Positions 1 to 8,235 of a DNA stretch of 64,000 nucleotides are shown one piece after another. The stretch is from positions 186,001 to 250,000 of the forward strand of contig JYOB01000003.1 in NCBI GenBank assembly GCA_000955795.1. Reading direction: 5' to 3'. The position numbers were made by a program, and so were the translations under genes. Origin of the DNA: Burkholderiaceae bacterium 26 (GTDB taxonomy: Bacteria > Pseudomonadota > Gammaproteobacteria > Burkholderiales > Burkholderiaceae). Numbering within the stretch: the stretch's first letter is position 1; every line of letters begins with the position of its first letter. Below the pieces are notes generated by a model. The model did no database searches, was not told the DNA's origin, and saw only the letters and a list, made by a program, of their open reading frames with translations.

Positions 1-1
1 C

Positions 2-241
2 GACGCCTGGGCACATCACGCCGAGGCGATTGCCCTGGCAGCCGGCGAGCGCCGCTCGCTGCCGCGCTTGCATGGGGGCATGCAATGGCTGGTGTATTGC
101 GTGCACGGCGTGCTGTCGATCGGCGCCGACGATGTACCGCAGGGCGCGGCTGCATGGCTCGATGCAGAGGGCGATCCAGACACGGTTGTCGCGCGTGTCG
201 GTTCGGTCGGTTATCTGGTGGCCTTGTGGCCGGTCGGCTGA
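2..241 (+). CDS. C-terminal fragment of an uncharacterised protein (HutD/cupin-like?)
   Basis: An open frame enters from the left edge and ends at TGA 239-241, giving the last 79 residues of a protein. The fragment is rich in small residues and alternating hydrophobics, as in a beta-barrel fold, and ends in ALWPVG. It vaguely recalls the C-terminal half of HutD/Ves-type cupins, but no diagnostic motif is visible, so the family name is a guess. It converges on the HU gene across a terminator. The start lies outside the window. Confidence 0.45.
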   Translation, partial: DAWAHHAEAIALAAGERRSLPRLHGGMQWLVYCVHGVLSIGADDVPQGAAAWLDAEGDPDTVVARVGSVGYLVALWPVG

Positions 242-261
242 CGTTGCGCCAGATCAAACGC

Positions 262-293
262 ACCAAAAGAAAAGGGACCCCGTAGGGTCCCTT
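262..293 (-). terminator. Rho-independent terminator of the HU gene
   Basis: A perfect 9-bp stem, AAGGGACCC/GGGTCCCTT, has a 4-base loop at 272-293. On the minus strand it is followed by a TTTTCTTTT run, so it ends the HU transcript. It may also act weakly on the converging gene. Confidence 0.85.
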
Positions 294-339
294 GCAAGTC
301 TCCCGGTCCGGCACGCATGCCGGGCTCGGCAGCAGACTC

Positions 340-624
340 TTACTTCTTCTTGTTCACGGCGTCCTTGAAGCCCTTGCCAGCCGTGAACTTCACGGTCTTG
401 GTTGCCGGGATCTTGATGGCTTCGCCGGTGCGCGGGTTGCGGCCCGTGCGTGCTGCGCGCTTGCCCGACGAGAACGAACCGAAGCCAACCAGCGTGATGG
501 TGCCGCCCTTGGCGACGGTCTTCTTGATGTTTTCCAGCGCGGAGTTCAGCGCGCGCTCGGCGGCGGCGTTGCTCAGTTCAGCGTCTTTCGCAATGGCGGC
601 TACGAGTTCGGATTTGGTCGTCAT
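340..624 (-). CDS. hupB: HU-type DNA-binding protein
   Basis: This is a 94-residue nucleoid protein that binds and bends DNA as a dimer. It has the complete HU fold: N-terminal helices with KSELVAAIA, the GFGSF turn at residues 48-52, and the arm signature GRNPRTGE at 61-68 with its conserved proline. Length matches the family (about 90). The ATG at 622-624 is chosen because the family signature starts there and GGGGAA precedes it; longer upstream reading has no homology. It is monocistronic, with its own terminator downstream. It could equally be named hupA; IHF is excluded by the arm sequence and length. Confidence 0.96.
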   Translation of the reverse strand: MTTKSELVAAIAKDAELSNAAAERALNSALENIKKTVAKGGTITLVGFGSFSSGKRAARTGRNPRTGEAIKIPATKTVKFTAGKGFKDAVNKKK

Positions 625-935
625 GTCAGTTCCCCACTTCAGGTTTGTTGGACAGCGTTGTACTGCGACCCGTTTTATATCACCGTTGCGAAGGGTTGCA
701 CATCCCCTAACTGCAAGGGTTTGCGGGCCGTTGCTTGCACCCGACACTTGCCCCGCCTGGGTTTGCGGGCGGGTATCCGGGAAACACCTGATATCGACGG
801 GGTTTGTTTGCATTTCCGCAAGCGTCCCTCATGCCGAAAACGCACCGAAAGCGCGCAGGCGACGCTGCCGAAAACCGGTTCGGCAGACGCCGTACACTGT
901 GTTTCCGGGCCCGTGCAAACTTCATGGAGAACATC
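625..935. promoter_or_regulatory. Divergent intergenic region between hupB and the SDR gene
   Basis: This region must hold the promoters of both flanking genes. A TATAAA hexamer on the minus strand near 673-678 is a plausible -10 for hupB. A perfect 8-bp inverted repeat with a 6-base spacer (CTGCCGAA/TTCGGCAG, 865-886) lies about 50 bases before the SDR start and could be an operator. No gene is seen here. Confidence 0.4.
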
Positions 936-1688
936 ATGTCGAGTTCGCAAATTCTTGTCGGACAAGGCTTCGCGGCCGGCGGCGAAGCGCCGGAGCACCC
1001 GCGCGGACCGGCCGTTCTGGTGGCCGGCGCCAACGGGCTGGTGGGCCGCGCGGTGGTGCGTCGTCTGGTTGCGCAGCCCTGGGCGGGCAGCGTGACGGCG
1101 CTCGTACGGCGGCGCGCGGCCTTGACAGCCGGGCCGGCGACGCCCGGTCGATTGTGCGAATGCGTGGTCGATTTCGAGCGCCTAGATGCGCCCGAAACCC
1201 AGTCAGCGTTTGCTGCCGATATCGTCATCTGCGCGCTTGGTACGACGATCCGGCAGGCTGGCTCGCAGGCGGCATTCCGGCGCGTTGATGTCGAGTATCC
1301 GGTTGAATTGGCGCGGCGCGCGTTTGCTGCGGGTGCGCACCATTTTTTGCTGGTGAGTGCGTTGGGCGCCGATGCGCGCTCGCGCGTTTTCTACAACCGC
1401 TGCAAGGGCGAAGTGGAGGCGGAAATCCTGTCGATCGGCTTTCCGTCCGTGACGGTGGTTCGGCCTTCACTGCTGCTCGGCGCACGCACAGAATTTCGGC
1501 TCGGTGAACGTATTGCGCAAGGCCTGTCGTGCGCAATCGGATGGATGGTGCCCAAGACATGGCGACCGGTGTCGGTGGAGTCGGTGGCGGCAGCGCTTGT
1601 CATGACGGCGCGGGTGGATGCGCCGGGTGTGCGTGTGCTGGAAAACGCAGCGTTGCTGGGCGCAAAAGACGAACGGCCGGTGGGTTGA
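936..1688 (+). CDS. Atypical SDR family NAD(P)-binding protein
   Basis: A 250-residue protein with an N-terminal Rossmann fold; the dinucleotide motif GANGLVGRAVVRRL is at about residues 32-45. It resembles the NmrA/TIP30-like (SDR_a5) proteins, which bind NAD(P) and often lack a full catalytic triad. The sequence around FYNRCKGEVE (about 153-162) provides a YxxxK-like element in a family-typical place. ATG 936 is preceded by GGAG at 6-base spacing; an ATG 12 bases upstream lacks that spacing. The substrate is unknown. A terminator overlaps the stop codon. Confidence 0.8.
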   Translation: MSSSQILVGQGFAAGGEAPEHPRGPAVLVAGANGLVGRAVVRRLVAQPWAGSVTALVRRRAALTAGPATPGRLCECVVDFERLDAPETQSAFAADIVICALGTTIRQAGSQAAFRRVDVEYPVELARRAFAAGAHHFLLVSALGADARSRVFYNRCKGEVEAEILSIGFPSVTVVRPSLLLGARTEFRLGERIAQGLSCAIGWMVPKTWRPVSVESVAAALVMTARVDAPGVRVLENAALLGAKDERPVG

Positions 1689-1704
1689 TCCACCGGCCGT
1701 TTTT
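1673..1704 (+). terminator. Rho-independent terminator overlapping the SDR stop codon
   Basis: An 11-bp stem, ACGGCCGGTGG/CCACCGGCCGT, has a short loop containing the TGA stop and is followed by a T run. It separates the SDR gene from the converging transporter gene. Confidence 0.85.
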
Positions 1705-1738
1705 CGCTCGTGCTTCGCGGAGGAGCTATTTCAAGCGA

Positions 1739-3070
1739 TTACTTTTCGATCGGCTTGCCTGTGCGATCGTGCATCAGCGACAGCGCCAACACGCTGATGA
1801 TCGCCGCGGCCATCACGTAGTACGACGGTGCCAGCTTGCTGCCGGAACTGGCAATCAACCACGTCACGATCAGCGGGGCAAAACCACCAAAGATCGTGAC
1901 CGCCAGGTTGTACGAAATCGACAGGCCGGTAGAGCGCACCGCCGTCGGAAACTGCTCGGCCAGCACGGCAGGCGCCGGGCCTGTGAACGCCGCCAGCAAC
2001 ACACCCAGGATCACCTGCACCTGCAGCAGCGTCTGCACCGTCGGGCTGACGTTGAGCCAGTGGAAGAGGGGATACGCCGCAGCTGCGATGATGAGCGCCA
2101 CCGTGCCCAGCATGCGCTTGCGCCCGATGCGGTCGGACAGCGTGCCCATGAGCGGGCACAGCACGAAGATGATCGCACCGCAAAGCGCCGTCGACTGGAA
2201 TGTCGCGCCCAGGGGCAGACCGAGCTGTTGCTTCGCATACGTCGGCATGTAGAACACCAGCGTGTAAGTGCAGACCGTCCAGAGAATCGTCACGCCCAGG
2301 CCGCCGAGCACTTCGCGCGGGTGATCGCGCAGCACTTGCGACAGCGGCGCCAGACGCGACTCTTTCGCGGCCTTTGCCTTCTGTGCTTCGAACGCGGGCG
2401 GCTCGTGCAGGTGTGAGCGGATGTACATGCCGACCGGCCCGATCAGCAGGCCGAACAGGAACGGAATACGCCAGCCCCATGCATCGATCTGCTCGGGCGA
2501 CAGGCCATTCGTGACGATGGCACCCATGGCGGCACCCAGGATGAACGAGATGCCCTGGCTCGCCTGCTGCCAGCTTGCGAAGTAGCCGCGCCTTTCGTCT
2601 GGCGCATACTCGATCAGGAACGCCGTGGCGCCACCGACTTCACCGCCGGCCGAGAAGCCCTGGATGAGCCGCGCGATCACGATGAGGATGGGTGCGCCGA
2701 TACCGATTTGCGAGTACGTCGGTGCGAGGCCGATGAGGGCCGTGCCGATCGCCATCAGCATGATGGTGAGCGTGAGTGCAGCCTTGCGGCCCACGCGGTC
2801 GGCGTACACACCGAGTACGACGGCGCCGACCGGGCGCATGAAGAAGCCCACGCCAAACGTGGCGACGGTCAGCATGAACGACGTGAAGTCGTTGCCGGTG
2901 GGGAAGAACAGCTTGGCGATGATGACGGCGAAGAAACTGTAGACCGTAAAGTCGAACCATTCGAGGCCGTTGCCGATGGTGGCGGCGATGATGGCCTTGC
3001 GTCGGGTGGCCGCAGAGATGGCCGGTGCCGGTGCCCGATCGCCGTGGGTGGGCGCTGCCGTGGCTTGCAT
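1739..3070 (-). CDS. MFS transporter, metabolite:H+ symporter (MHS) family
   Basis: A 443-residue, 12-helix permease. MHS traits are the N-terminal NGLEWFDFTVYSFF segment, the helix 2-3 loop DRVGRKAAL, RLIQGFSAGGEVGG in helix 4, and a second half-repeat DRIGRKRML. Relatives carry citrate, alpha-ketoglutarate, proline/betaine or dicarboxylates with protons; the substrate cannot be read from the sequence. The ATG is preceded by GGAGG on the minus strand. It is a stand-alone gene. A close paralogue lies at 24307-25623. Confidence 0.88.
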   Translation of the reverse strand: MQATAAPTHGDRAPAPAISAATRRKAIIAATIGNGLEWFDFTVYSFFAVIIAKLFFPTGNDFTSFMLTVATFGVGFFMRPVGAVVLGVYADRVGRKAALTLTIMLMAIGTALIGLAPTYSQIGIGAPILIVIARLIQGFSAGGEVGGATAFLIEYAPDERRGYFASWQQASQGISFILGAAMGAIVTNGLSPEQIDAWGWRIPFLFGLLIGPVGMYIRSHLHEPPAFEAQKAKAAKESRLAPLSQVLRDHPREVLGGLGVTILWTVCTYTLVFYMPTYAKQQLGLPLGATFQSTALCGAIIFVLCPLMGTLSDRIGRKRMLGTVALIIAAAAYPLFHWLNVSPTVQTLLQVQVILGVLLAAFTGPAPAVLAEQFPTAVRSTGLSISYNLAVTIFGGFAPLIVTWLIASSGSKLAPSYYVMAAAIISVLALSLMHDRTGKPIEK

Positions 3071-3250
3071 GGATGTGTCCTCCAGTGTTTTATGGGCATC
3101 GCCTGCCTCGATCTCTCCCCAGCGCGGGCGGCGAAGCGGTCATGGTAAGTGATCCGGCAAGGATTCGCTGCGGCGGTATAAGAAGTCCTTGGAATTGAAT
3201 CAGCCAGACACTGTCGAATGCATATGCGCATGCATCCAACGGAGCACATC

Positions 3251-3613
3251 ATGAGCCGCACACCGCAACTTGGTCGTCGTTTAGCCGCCATCCTGCCGGG
3301 CGCGGTGGCCGCGTGCGCGGCCGTCTTGTTGGGCGGCTGCGTGGTCGCCCCGTATTACGACGCCTACGGCAACCCGATCGCGCCTGCAGCCGTGGCGCCT
3401 GCGCCGGTGGCGGTGTATCCGTCGTATCCGTACGATCCCTATTACTACTATGGGCCGGCCTATTACCCGGCGCCCGTCTTCGGCAGCGTGTGGATTGGCG
3501 GGGGCGGCTGCTGGGGCTGCCATCGCGGTTGGGGTGGCCGGGGATGGGGCGGACGTGGCTGGGGCCATGGAGGGGGCTGGGGGCACGGAGGAGGCGGGGG
3601 GCATCGTCATTGA
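3251..3613 (+). CDS. Gly/Tyr/Trp-rich lipoprotein
   Basis: A 120-residue exported protein. A basic, hydrophobic N-terminus ends in LLGGC, with the lipid-accepting cysteine at residue 30. The mature part starts with a Pro/Tyr-rich stretch (YDPYYYYGPAYYPAP) and ends in Gly-Trp-His repeats of the form GGRGWGGRGWG. It is low-complexity and has no enzymatic domain; similar short proteins are common in Burkholderiales envelopes, function unknown. ATG 3251 follows GGAG; the earlier in-frame ATG would spoil the signal peptide. His/Gly richness could allow metal binding, but this is inference. Confidence 0.78.
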   Translation: MSRTPQLGRRLAAILPGAVAACAAVLLGGCVVAPYYDAYGNPIAPAAVAPAPVAVYPSYPYDPYYYYGPAYYPAPVFGSVWIGGGGCWGCHRGWGGRGWGGRGWGHGGGWGHGGGGGHRH

Positions 3614-3767
3614 ATCGTCATCGTCGACGTGACGAAGACGCACATCCGGCGCGGCTGAACGCCAGTTCCGCCGTCAGTTCAATACGCGTGATTGCGTAAC
3701 GGAATCTGTTGCATCGCGACATACAATCCTTCGCTCTTAAAAAGAAAAGCATGCGAGGAGATTGTCG

Positions 3768-5168
3768 ATGTCCGTCATCATCGTGCTGGCTGCGCTGGCA
3801 TTTCTGATGTTCGCCGCGTATCGCGGCTACAGCGTCATCCTGTTTGCACCGCTGGCTGCCCTGGGCGCGGTGCTGCTGACTGACCCATCGGCTGTGGCGC
3901 CGGTGTTTTCCGGCATCTTCATGGAAAAGATGGTCGGCTTCGTCAAACTGTATTTCCCGGTGTTCCTGCTCGGTGCGGTGTTCGGCAAGGTGATCGAACT
4001 GTCAGGCTTTTCGCGCTCGATCGTCGCGTCGGTCATCCGCGTGGTGGGGGCCAAGCGGGCGATGCTTTCCATCGTGCTGGTGTGCGCGCTGCTGACCTAC
4101 GGCGGCGTGTCGCTCTTCGTGGTGGTGTTTGCGGTGTACCCGTTTGCAGCGGAGATGTTCCGCCAGGGCAATATCCCCAAGCGCCTGATTCCGGGCACGA
4201 TCGCGCTGGGCGCGTTCTCGTTCACGATGGATTCGTTGCCGGGCACGCCGCAGATCCAGAACATCATTCCGACCACGTTCTTCCACACCACCTCGTGGGC
4301 TGCGCCGTGGCTTGGCACAATCGGCGCGCTGTTCATCATCGTGGTCGGCATGTCGTATCTAGACTGGCGCCGCCGCGCGGCCGTGCGCAATGGCCATGGC
4401 TACGACCACGGGCTTACCAAGCTGGTGAATGAGCCCGAGACCGCCGACACCGGCACGCTCGCGCATCCGCTCGTCGCGTTGTCGCCGCTGGTGCTGGTGG
4501 GCGTGATGAACCTGCTGTTCACGCGCTGGATCCCGACGTGGTACGGCAAGATCGTCACCGTTGCGTTGCCGGGCCTGCCCAAGCCGCTGACGGTTGAAGC
4601 CGACAAGCTGACCGCGATCTGGGCTGTGGAAGCGGCGCTGTTGATCGGCATCATCGTAGTGCTCGTGTTCGGCTTCCGCGCCGTGAAGGGCCGCTTTGCC
4701 GAAGGCAGCAAGGCGGCGGTGTCGGGCGCGCTGCTGGCCGCGATGAACACTGCTTCGGAATACGGTTTCGGTGGCGTGATTGCCGCGCTGCCGGGTTTCC
4801 TGGTGCTGGCCGATGGTCTGCGCGCGATTCCGAATCCGCTGGTCAATGAAGCGGTGACGGTGAGCACGCTTGCGGGCATCACCGGTTCCGCGTCGGGCGG
4901 CATGAGCATTGCGCTGGCGGCAATGGCCGATCAGTTCGTGCAGGCCGCGCAGGCGACGGGCATTCCGATGGAAGTTCTGCACCGTGTGGCAGCGATGGCG
5001 TCGGGCGGCATGGACACGCTGCCGCACAATGGCGCCGTCATCACGCTGCTCGCCGTGACAGGCCTCACGCACCGCGAGGCGTATCGCGATGTGTTCTGCG
5101 TGACGATCATCAAGACGCTGGCCGTTTTCTTCGTGATTGCCGTGTTCTACGCCACCGGCATCGTCTGA
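3768..5168 (+). CDS. GntP-family permease
   Basis: A 466-residue, highly hydrophobic membrane protein with about 12 predicted helices. The conserved middle segment includes GAFSFTMDSLPGTPQIQN (about residues 146-163) and a late segment SGGMDTLPHNGAVITL, as in the GntP/YxjC branch of gluconate/hydroxyacid symporters. Family members import gluconate, hydroxybutyrate or related acids with protons; the substrate here is unassigned. The ATG at 3768 has GAGGAG 7 bases upstream. It is monocistronic, with a strong terminator downstream. Confidence 0.87.
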   Translation: MSVIIVLAALAFLMFAAYRGYSVILFAPLAALGAVLLTDPSAVAPVFSGIFMEKMVGFVKLYFPVFLLGAVFGKVIELSGFSRSIVASVIRVVGAKRAMLSIVLVCALLTYGGVSLFVVVFAVYPFAAEMFRQGNIPKRLIPGTIALGAFSFTMDSLPGTPQIQNIIPTTFFHTTSWAAPWLGTIGALFIIVVGMSYLDWRRRAAVRNGHGYDHGLTKLVNEPETADTGTLAHPLVALSPLVLVGVMNLLFTRWIPTWYGKIVTVALPGLPKPLTVEADKLTAIWAVEAALLIGIIVVLVFGFRAVKGRFAEGSKAAVSGALLAAMNTASEYGFGGVIAALPGFLVLADGLRAIPNPLVNEAVTVSTLAGITGSASGGMSIALAAMADQFVQAAQATGIPMEVLHRVAAMASGGMDTLPHNGAVITLLAVTGLTHREAYRDVFCVTIIKTLAVFFVIAVFYATGIV

Positions 5169-5187
5169 CGCAGTCATCGCCGCAATG

Positions 5188-5220
5188 AAAAAGGCCGACG
5201 CATAAACGTCGGCCTTTTTT
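5188..5220. terminator. Bidirectional Rho-independent terminator
   Basis: A 13-bp stem, AAAAAGGCCGACG/CGTCGGCCTTTTT, with a 6-base loop has T runs on both strands. It lies between the converging permease and secreted-protein genes and should stop both. Confidence 0.92.
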
Positions 5221-5235
5221 CATGGGCAGAGACGG

Positions 5236-5679
5236 TTATTGCATGCTGCCGCCAGCTTCCGAGCGGCGTTCGCGGCAGACGCGCTGGGCTTCACCCACCA
5301 GCGAATCGCACTGGTTGGCGCGACGCGACCAGAATGCGCGGTCTGAGGACGATTCGGGCGTCGCCTTGCCCTTGCCATGGCGGTGCGTGACGTGCTTGTC
5401 GACCCACTTGTCGGTCTTCATATGCGCACGGTGGACTTTCTGCTTGAGCGTGCCGGGCGTGGCTTCGGGTTGCGCGCCGGTGGCGTTGTTGTGATAGCCG
5501 GGATTGGCAGCGGCATCAGCGTTGCGCTGAACCTGGGTGCGTGGGCCCTCCATTTGGCTGTCGACGCCCGTCACTGCGCTGTGATCCTTTTGCTGGGCCT
5601 GCGCGGGCGCCGCGCTGATCCACGCGCAGACGGCCACGGCGATCGCCGCGGCCAGACTCGACATCTTGCGTGCTTGCAT
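5236..5679 (-). CDS. Secreted hypothetical protein
   Basis: A 147-residue protein with a clear Sec signal peptide: MQARKMSS, a hydrophobic stretch, then AQA at about residues 25-28. The mature part is hydrophilic and basic (VHRAHMKTDKWVDKHVTHRHGKGK) with two cysteines near the C-terminus (NQCDSL and RVCRER) that could form a disulfide. No known domain was recognised. ATG 5679 has GGAG at good spacing; upstream in-frame sequence is not part of it. It shares the downstream terminator with the permease gene. Confidence 0.72.
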   Translation of the reverse strand: MQARKMSSLAAAIAVAVCAWISAAPAQAQQKDHSAVTGVDSQMEGPRTQVQRNADAAANPGYHNNATGAQPEATPGTLKQKVHRAHMKTDKWVDKHVTHRHGKGKATPESSSDRAFWSRRANQCDSLVGEAQRVCRERRSEAGGSMQ

Positions 5680-5846
5680 GCTCGTTCTCCTTGTTGTGAA
5701 ACGGGGCGGACTCCATGACACGCATACGGCGTGCCATCTTGCGCGTCCCGAACGTCACAATAGGAAAGCGGCAACCCGGCAGACAGTAGACGTTGACTGA
5801 ACCGTCTGTCGGACAAACGCTGTCAAGCCAACCTCAAATGCGGCAC

Positions 5847-6614
5847 TCAGGCGCGCATGAACAGCCAAACCGTCAGGATGATGCCGACGATGACGACGAA
5901 GCCGCGCAGCACTTTTTCCGGCAACCGGTGCAGCAGCCACGCGCCCGCAAATCCGCCCGCGATGCCGCCAATGCCCAGCGCCACCACGGCTGCCCAGTTG
6001 ACCTGCGGCGAGAACGCAAACACCGCCACGGCGGATGCATTCATCGTCATGGCGAGCACGTTCTTGGTCGCGCCCGCCATGCGCACCTGTTGGCCGGCCA
6101 CGGTCAGCGCCGCGAGCATCAGGAAGCCGATCCCGCCGCCGAAGTAGCCGCCGTAAAGGGCAATTGCAAACTGTGCGGTCGCCAGCGCGGTGGTCGACAT
6201 GCCGGAGGCTGCGTGCAGCGGCTTGCGGCGGAAGCTGCCCCACGCAAACACGCTCGTTGCAAACAGCACGAGATACGGCACGAGCCTGGCAAAGAACGAT
6301 GGCGGTGTCGCCAGCAGCAACAGCGCGCCCAGCACGCCGCCCACCAGACTGATGACAATGAGTTGCTTGAGCGAGAGGTGATGTTCGCCAGCATCGACGC
6401 CGCCGGCCAGTTTGCGCCCCGCAATCGACGAGGTGATCTGGCTGGGGAACAGCGCGATCGTCGACGTCATGTTGGCGCCCAGCGGGTTGAGCCCCGCCAG
6501 CAGCAAGGCCGGAAACGTGATGAACGACCCGCCGCCCGCGAGGGCATTCTGGGCGCCGGCATAAACGCCGGCCGCAGCGACGAGCAGGGCGGTGGAAAAC
6601 GGAAGCGTGGTCAT
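5847..6614 (-). CDS. TauE/SafE family membrane permease
   Basis: A 255-residue protein with about 8 hydrophobic helices and the family signatures AGGGSFITFPALLLAGLNP near the N-terminus and YFGGGIGFLML in the second half. Members of the TauE/SafE group export sulfite, sulfoacetate or other organosulfur anions; the substrate here is unknown. The start at MTTLPF is chosen from the family N-terminus although the ribosome site is weak; an ATG six codons upstream is also possible. It follows the osmoprotectant gene by 64 bases on the same strand and may be co-transcribed. Confidence 0.85.
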   Translation of the reverse strand: MTTLPFSTALLVAAAGVYAGAQNALAGGGSFITFPALLLAGLNPLGANMTSTIALFPSQITSSIAGRKLAGGVDAGEHHLSLKQLIVISLVGGVLGALLLLATPPSFFARLVPYLVLFATSVFAWGSFRRKPLHAASGMSTTALATAQFAIALYGGYFGGGIGFLMLAALTVAGQQVRMAGATKNVLAMTMNASAVAVFAFSPQVNWAAVVALGIGGIAGGFAGAWLLHRLPEKVLRGFVVIVGIILTVWLFMRA

Positions 6615-6678
6615 AAGGGGGGCGTGCAAGGCGGCTGGAATGACCGCGATGGTAATGGAACGCCCACGCGCGCGCTCG

Positions 6679-8235
6679 TCAGCGGAGCGGGGTGTCGCTG
6701 CCGTGCCGGCGCAGCCACCATTCGGCCACCTCGAACGCGCCCTGCACGAGCAGCGCCAGCACCGCAGCGGGGATGGCGCCCGCGAGCAGCGTTGCACTGT
6801 CGTTGAGTGCGAGCCCGGTGGCGATGCGTTCGCCATAGCCGCCGGCGCCGATGAACGCCGCGATGGTCGCCGTGCCCACGCTGATCACCGCGGCGGTTTT
6901 GACGCCGGCCAGGATGACCGGTAGCGCCAGTGGCAGATCCACCACGCGCGTGCGTTGCGACGGCGTGAACCCCAGCGCCAATGCAGCATCACGCAAGCCA
7001 TCGGGCACCTGCTCCAGCCCGACGATGGTGTTGCGCACGATGGGCAACAGCGCGTAGACCGCCAGCGCAATCAGCGCCGGCACCACGCCAATCGACCCGA
7101 CGATTGGGATGAGCATCGCCAGCAATGCCAGCGACGGAATCGTCTGCAGCACGCCCACGACGGCAAGGATCGGTTGCTTGATTCGGCGACGTGCGGCCAC
7201 GAGACCCAGCGGCACGCCCAGCAGCACGGCAACGCCAGTGGAAATACCCACCAGCATGAGATGCCGTTGCGTGAGCCGCCCCAGGCCGTCCGTCAGCCGG
7301 GTGAAGAATGCGTGAGCCGGTGTCACGGCCGGCGCATTGCCATGCCCGGCGAGAAACTGCCGCGCGGCTTGCGAGAACGACTGGCCTTCGAGTTCAACTG
7401 CCGCATTCATCGCCACCATGTCGTCGCGCTGGATGCGCCCGGCGAGGGCGCTGATCGCCTGCCATTGCGCCGGGTGCCGTTGCGCAACGTCTGCGCGGTA
7501 CAGCAGCACGGCGTCGTAGCGCGGGAAGACGTGTGCAGGGTCGTCGAGCACACGCAGGTGTTCGCGGCGGATCTTGGCATCGGTGGAATAGATGTCGATC
7601 ACGTCGACCTGGCTGGCGCGCAGCGCGTCGTAGGCGACGCCATGGTCGAGGCCCGTCGGGTGTTGCGGCAGCTTGTAATGCTGAGCAATGGCCGGCCAGC
7701 CGTCGGCGCGGCCGAGAAATTCGTGCGACAGGCCAAGCCGTAGCGCCGGCTGCATCGCCAGATCGGCCAGCGTGCGGATGTGTTCGCGTTCGGCATCGGC
7801 GTTGCGCATGGCAAGCGCGTAGGTGTCTTCAAAGCCGAGTGGCACGCCGGCCGCCAGGCCCATCGGCGCGAGGCCACGGTTCACGTCGGCCAGCAGCGCG
7901 GCCTGATCGGGGTTGGCAGCCTGCTCGGCAGGCAAGTGCAGGATTTCAGCGGCGATGGTGCCGAGGTAGTCCGGGTAGACGTCGATGCTGCCGTTCTTGA
8001 GCGCGGCAAAGACGATGGCGGTGTTGCCCAGGCCCGGTACGTGTTCGGCGGGGCCGCGCGGGGCTGCGGTCTGCGTGAGGAGCTCGCCCAGCACGTACGA
8101 CTCGGTGAAGCGTTTGGAGCCGATCCGCAGCGATGGTTCAGCGAAGGCCGATGCGCTGCACGTCAGCCAACCCAGCGCAAGCCATGCCAGCAAGCGCCAC
8201 AGAAAGGGACTACGGATCAGTCGCCGTGTATCCAA
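6679..8235 (-). CDS. Osmoprotectant ABC transporter, substrate-binding and permease domains fused
   Basis: About 518 residues. A signal peptide is followed by a ProX/OsmF-type periplasmic binding domain (IGSKRFTESYVLGELL near residue 40, then PDYLGTI and DVIDIYSTD). A six-helix BPD permease domain follows, with the EAA-type loop ALALGFTPSQRTRVVDLPLALPVI near residue 430. Such fusions take up glycine betaine, choline or similar compounds. The start is uncertain: TTG 8235 overlaps the upstream HD-GYP gene by 19 bases and gives MDTRRLIR plus a good signal peptide; a TTG further in is possible. No ATPase gene is adjacent, which is unusual. Confidence 0.86.
   Translation of the reverse strand: MDTRRLIRSPFLWRLLAWLALGWLTCSASAFAEPSLRIGSKRFTESYVLGELLTQTAAPRGPAEHVPGLGNTAIVFAALKNGSIDVYPDYLGTIAAEILHLPAEQAANPDQAALLADVNRGLAPMGLAAGVPLGFEDTYALAMRNADAEREHIRTLADLAMQPALRLGLSHEFLGRADGWPAIAQHYKLPQHPTGLDHGVAYDALRASQVDVIDIYSTDAKIRREHLRVLDDPAHVFPRYDAVLLYRADVAQRHPAQWQAISALAGRIQRDDMVAMNAAVELEGQSFSQAARQFLAGHGNAPAVTPAHAFFTRLTDGLGRLTQRHLMLVGISTGVAVLLGVPLGLVAARRRIKQPILAVVGVLQTIPSLALLAMLIPIVGSIGVVPALIALAVYALLPIVRNTIVGLEQVPDGLRDAALALGFTPSQRTRVVDLPLALPVILAGVKTAAVISVGTATIAAFIGAGGYGERIATGLALNDSATLLAGAIPAAVLALLVQGAFEVAEWWLRRHGSDTPLR

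Noticed and set aside
4359-5177. Antisense frame over the GntP-family permease gene
   Set aside because: Low-complexity Arg/His-rich translation and a well-supported gene on the other strand.
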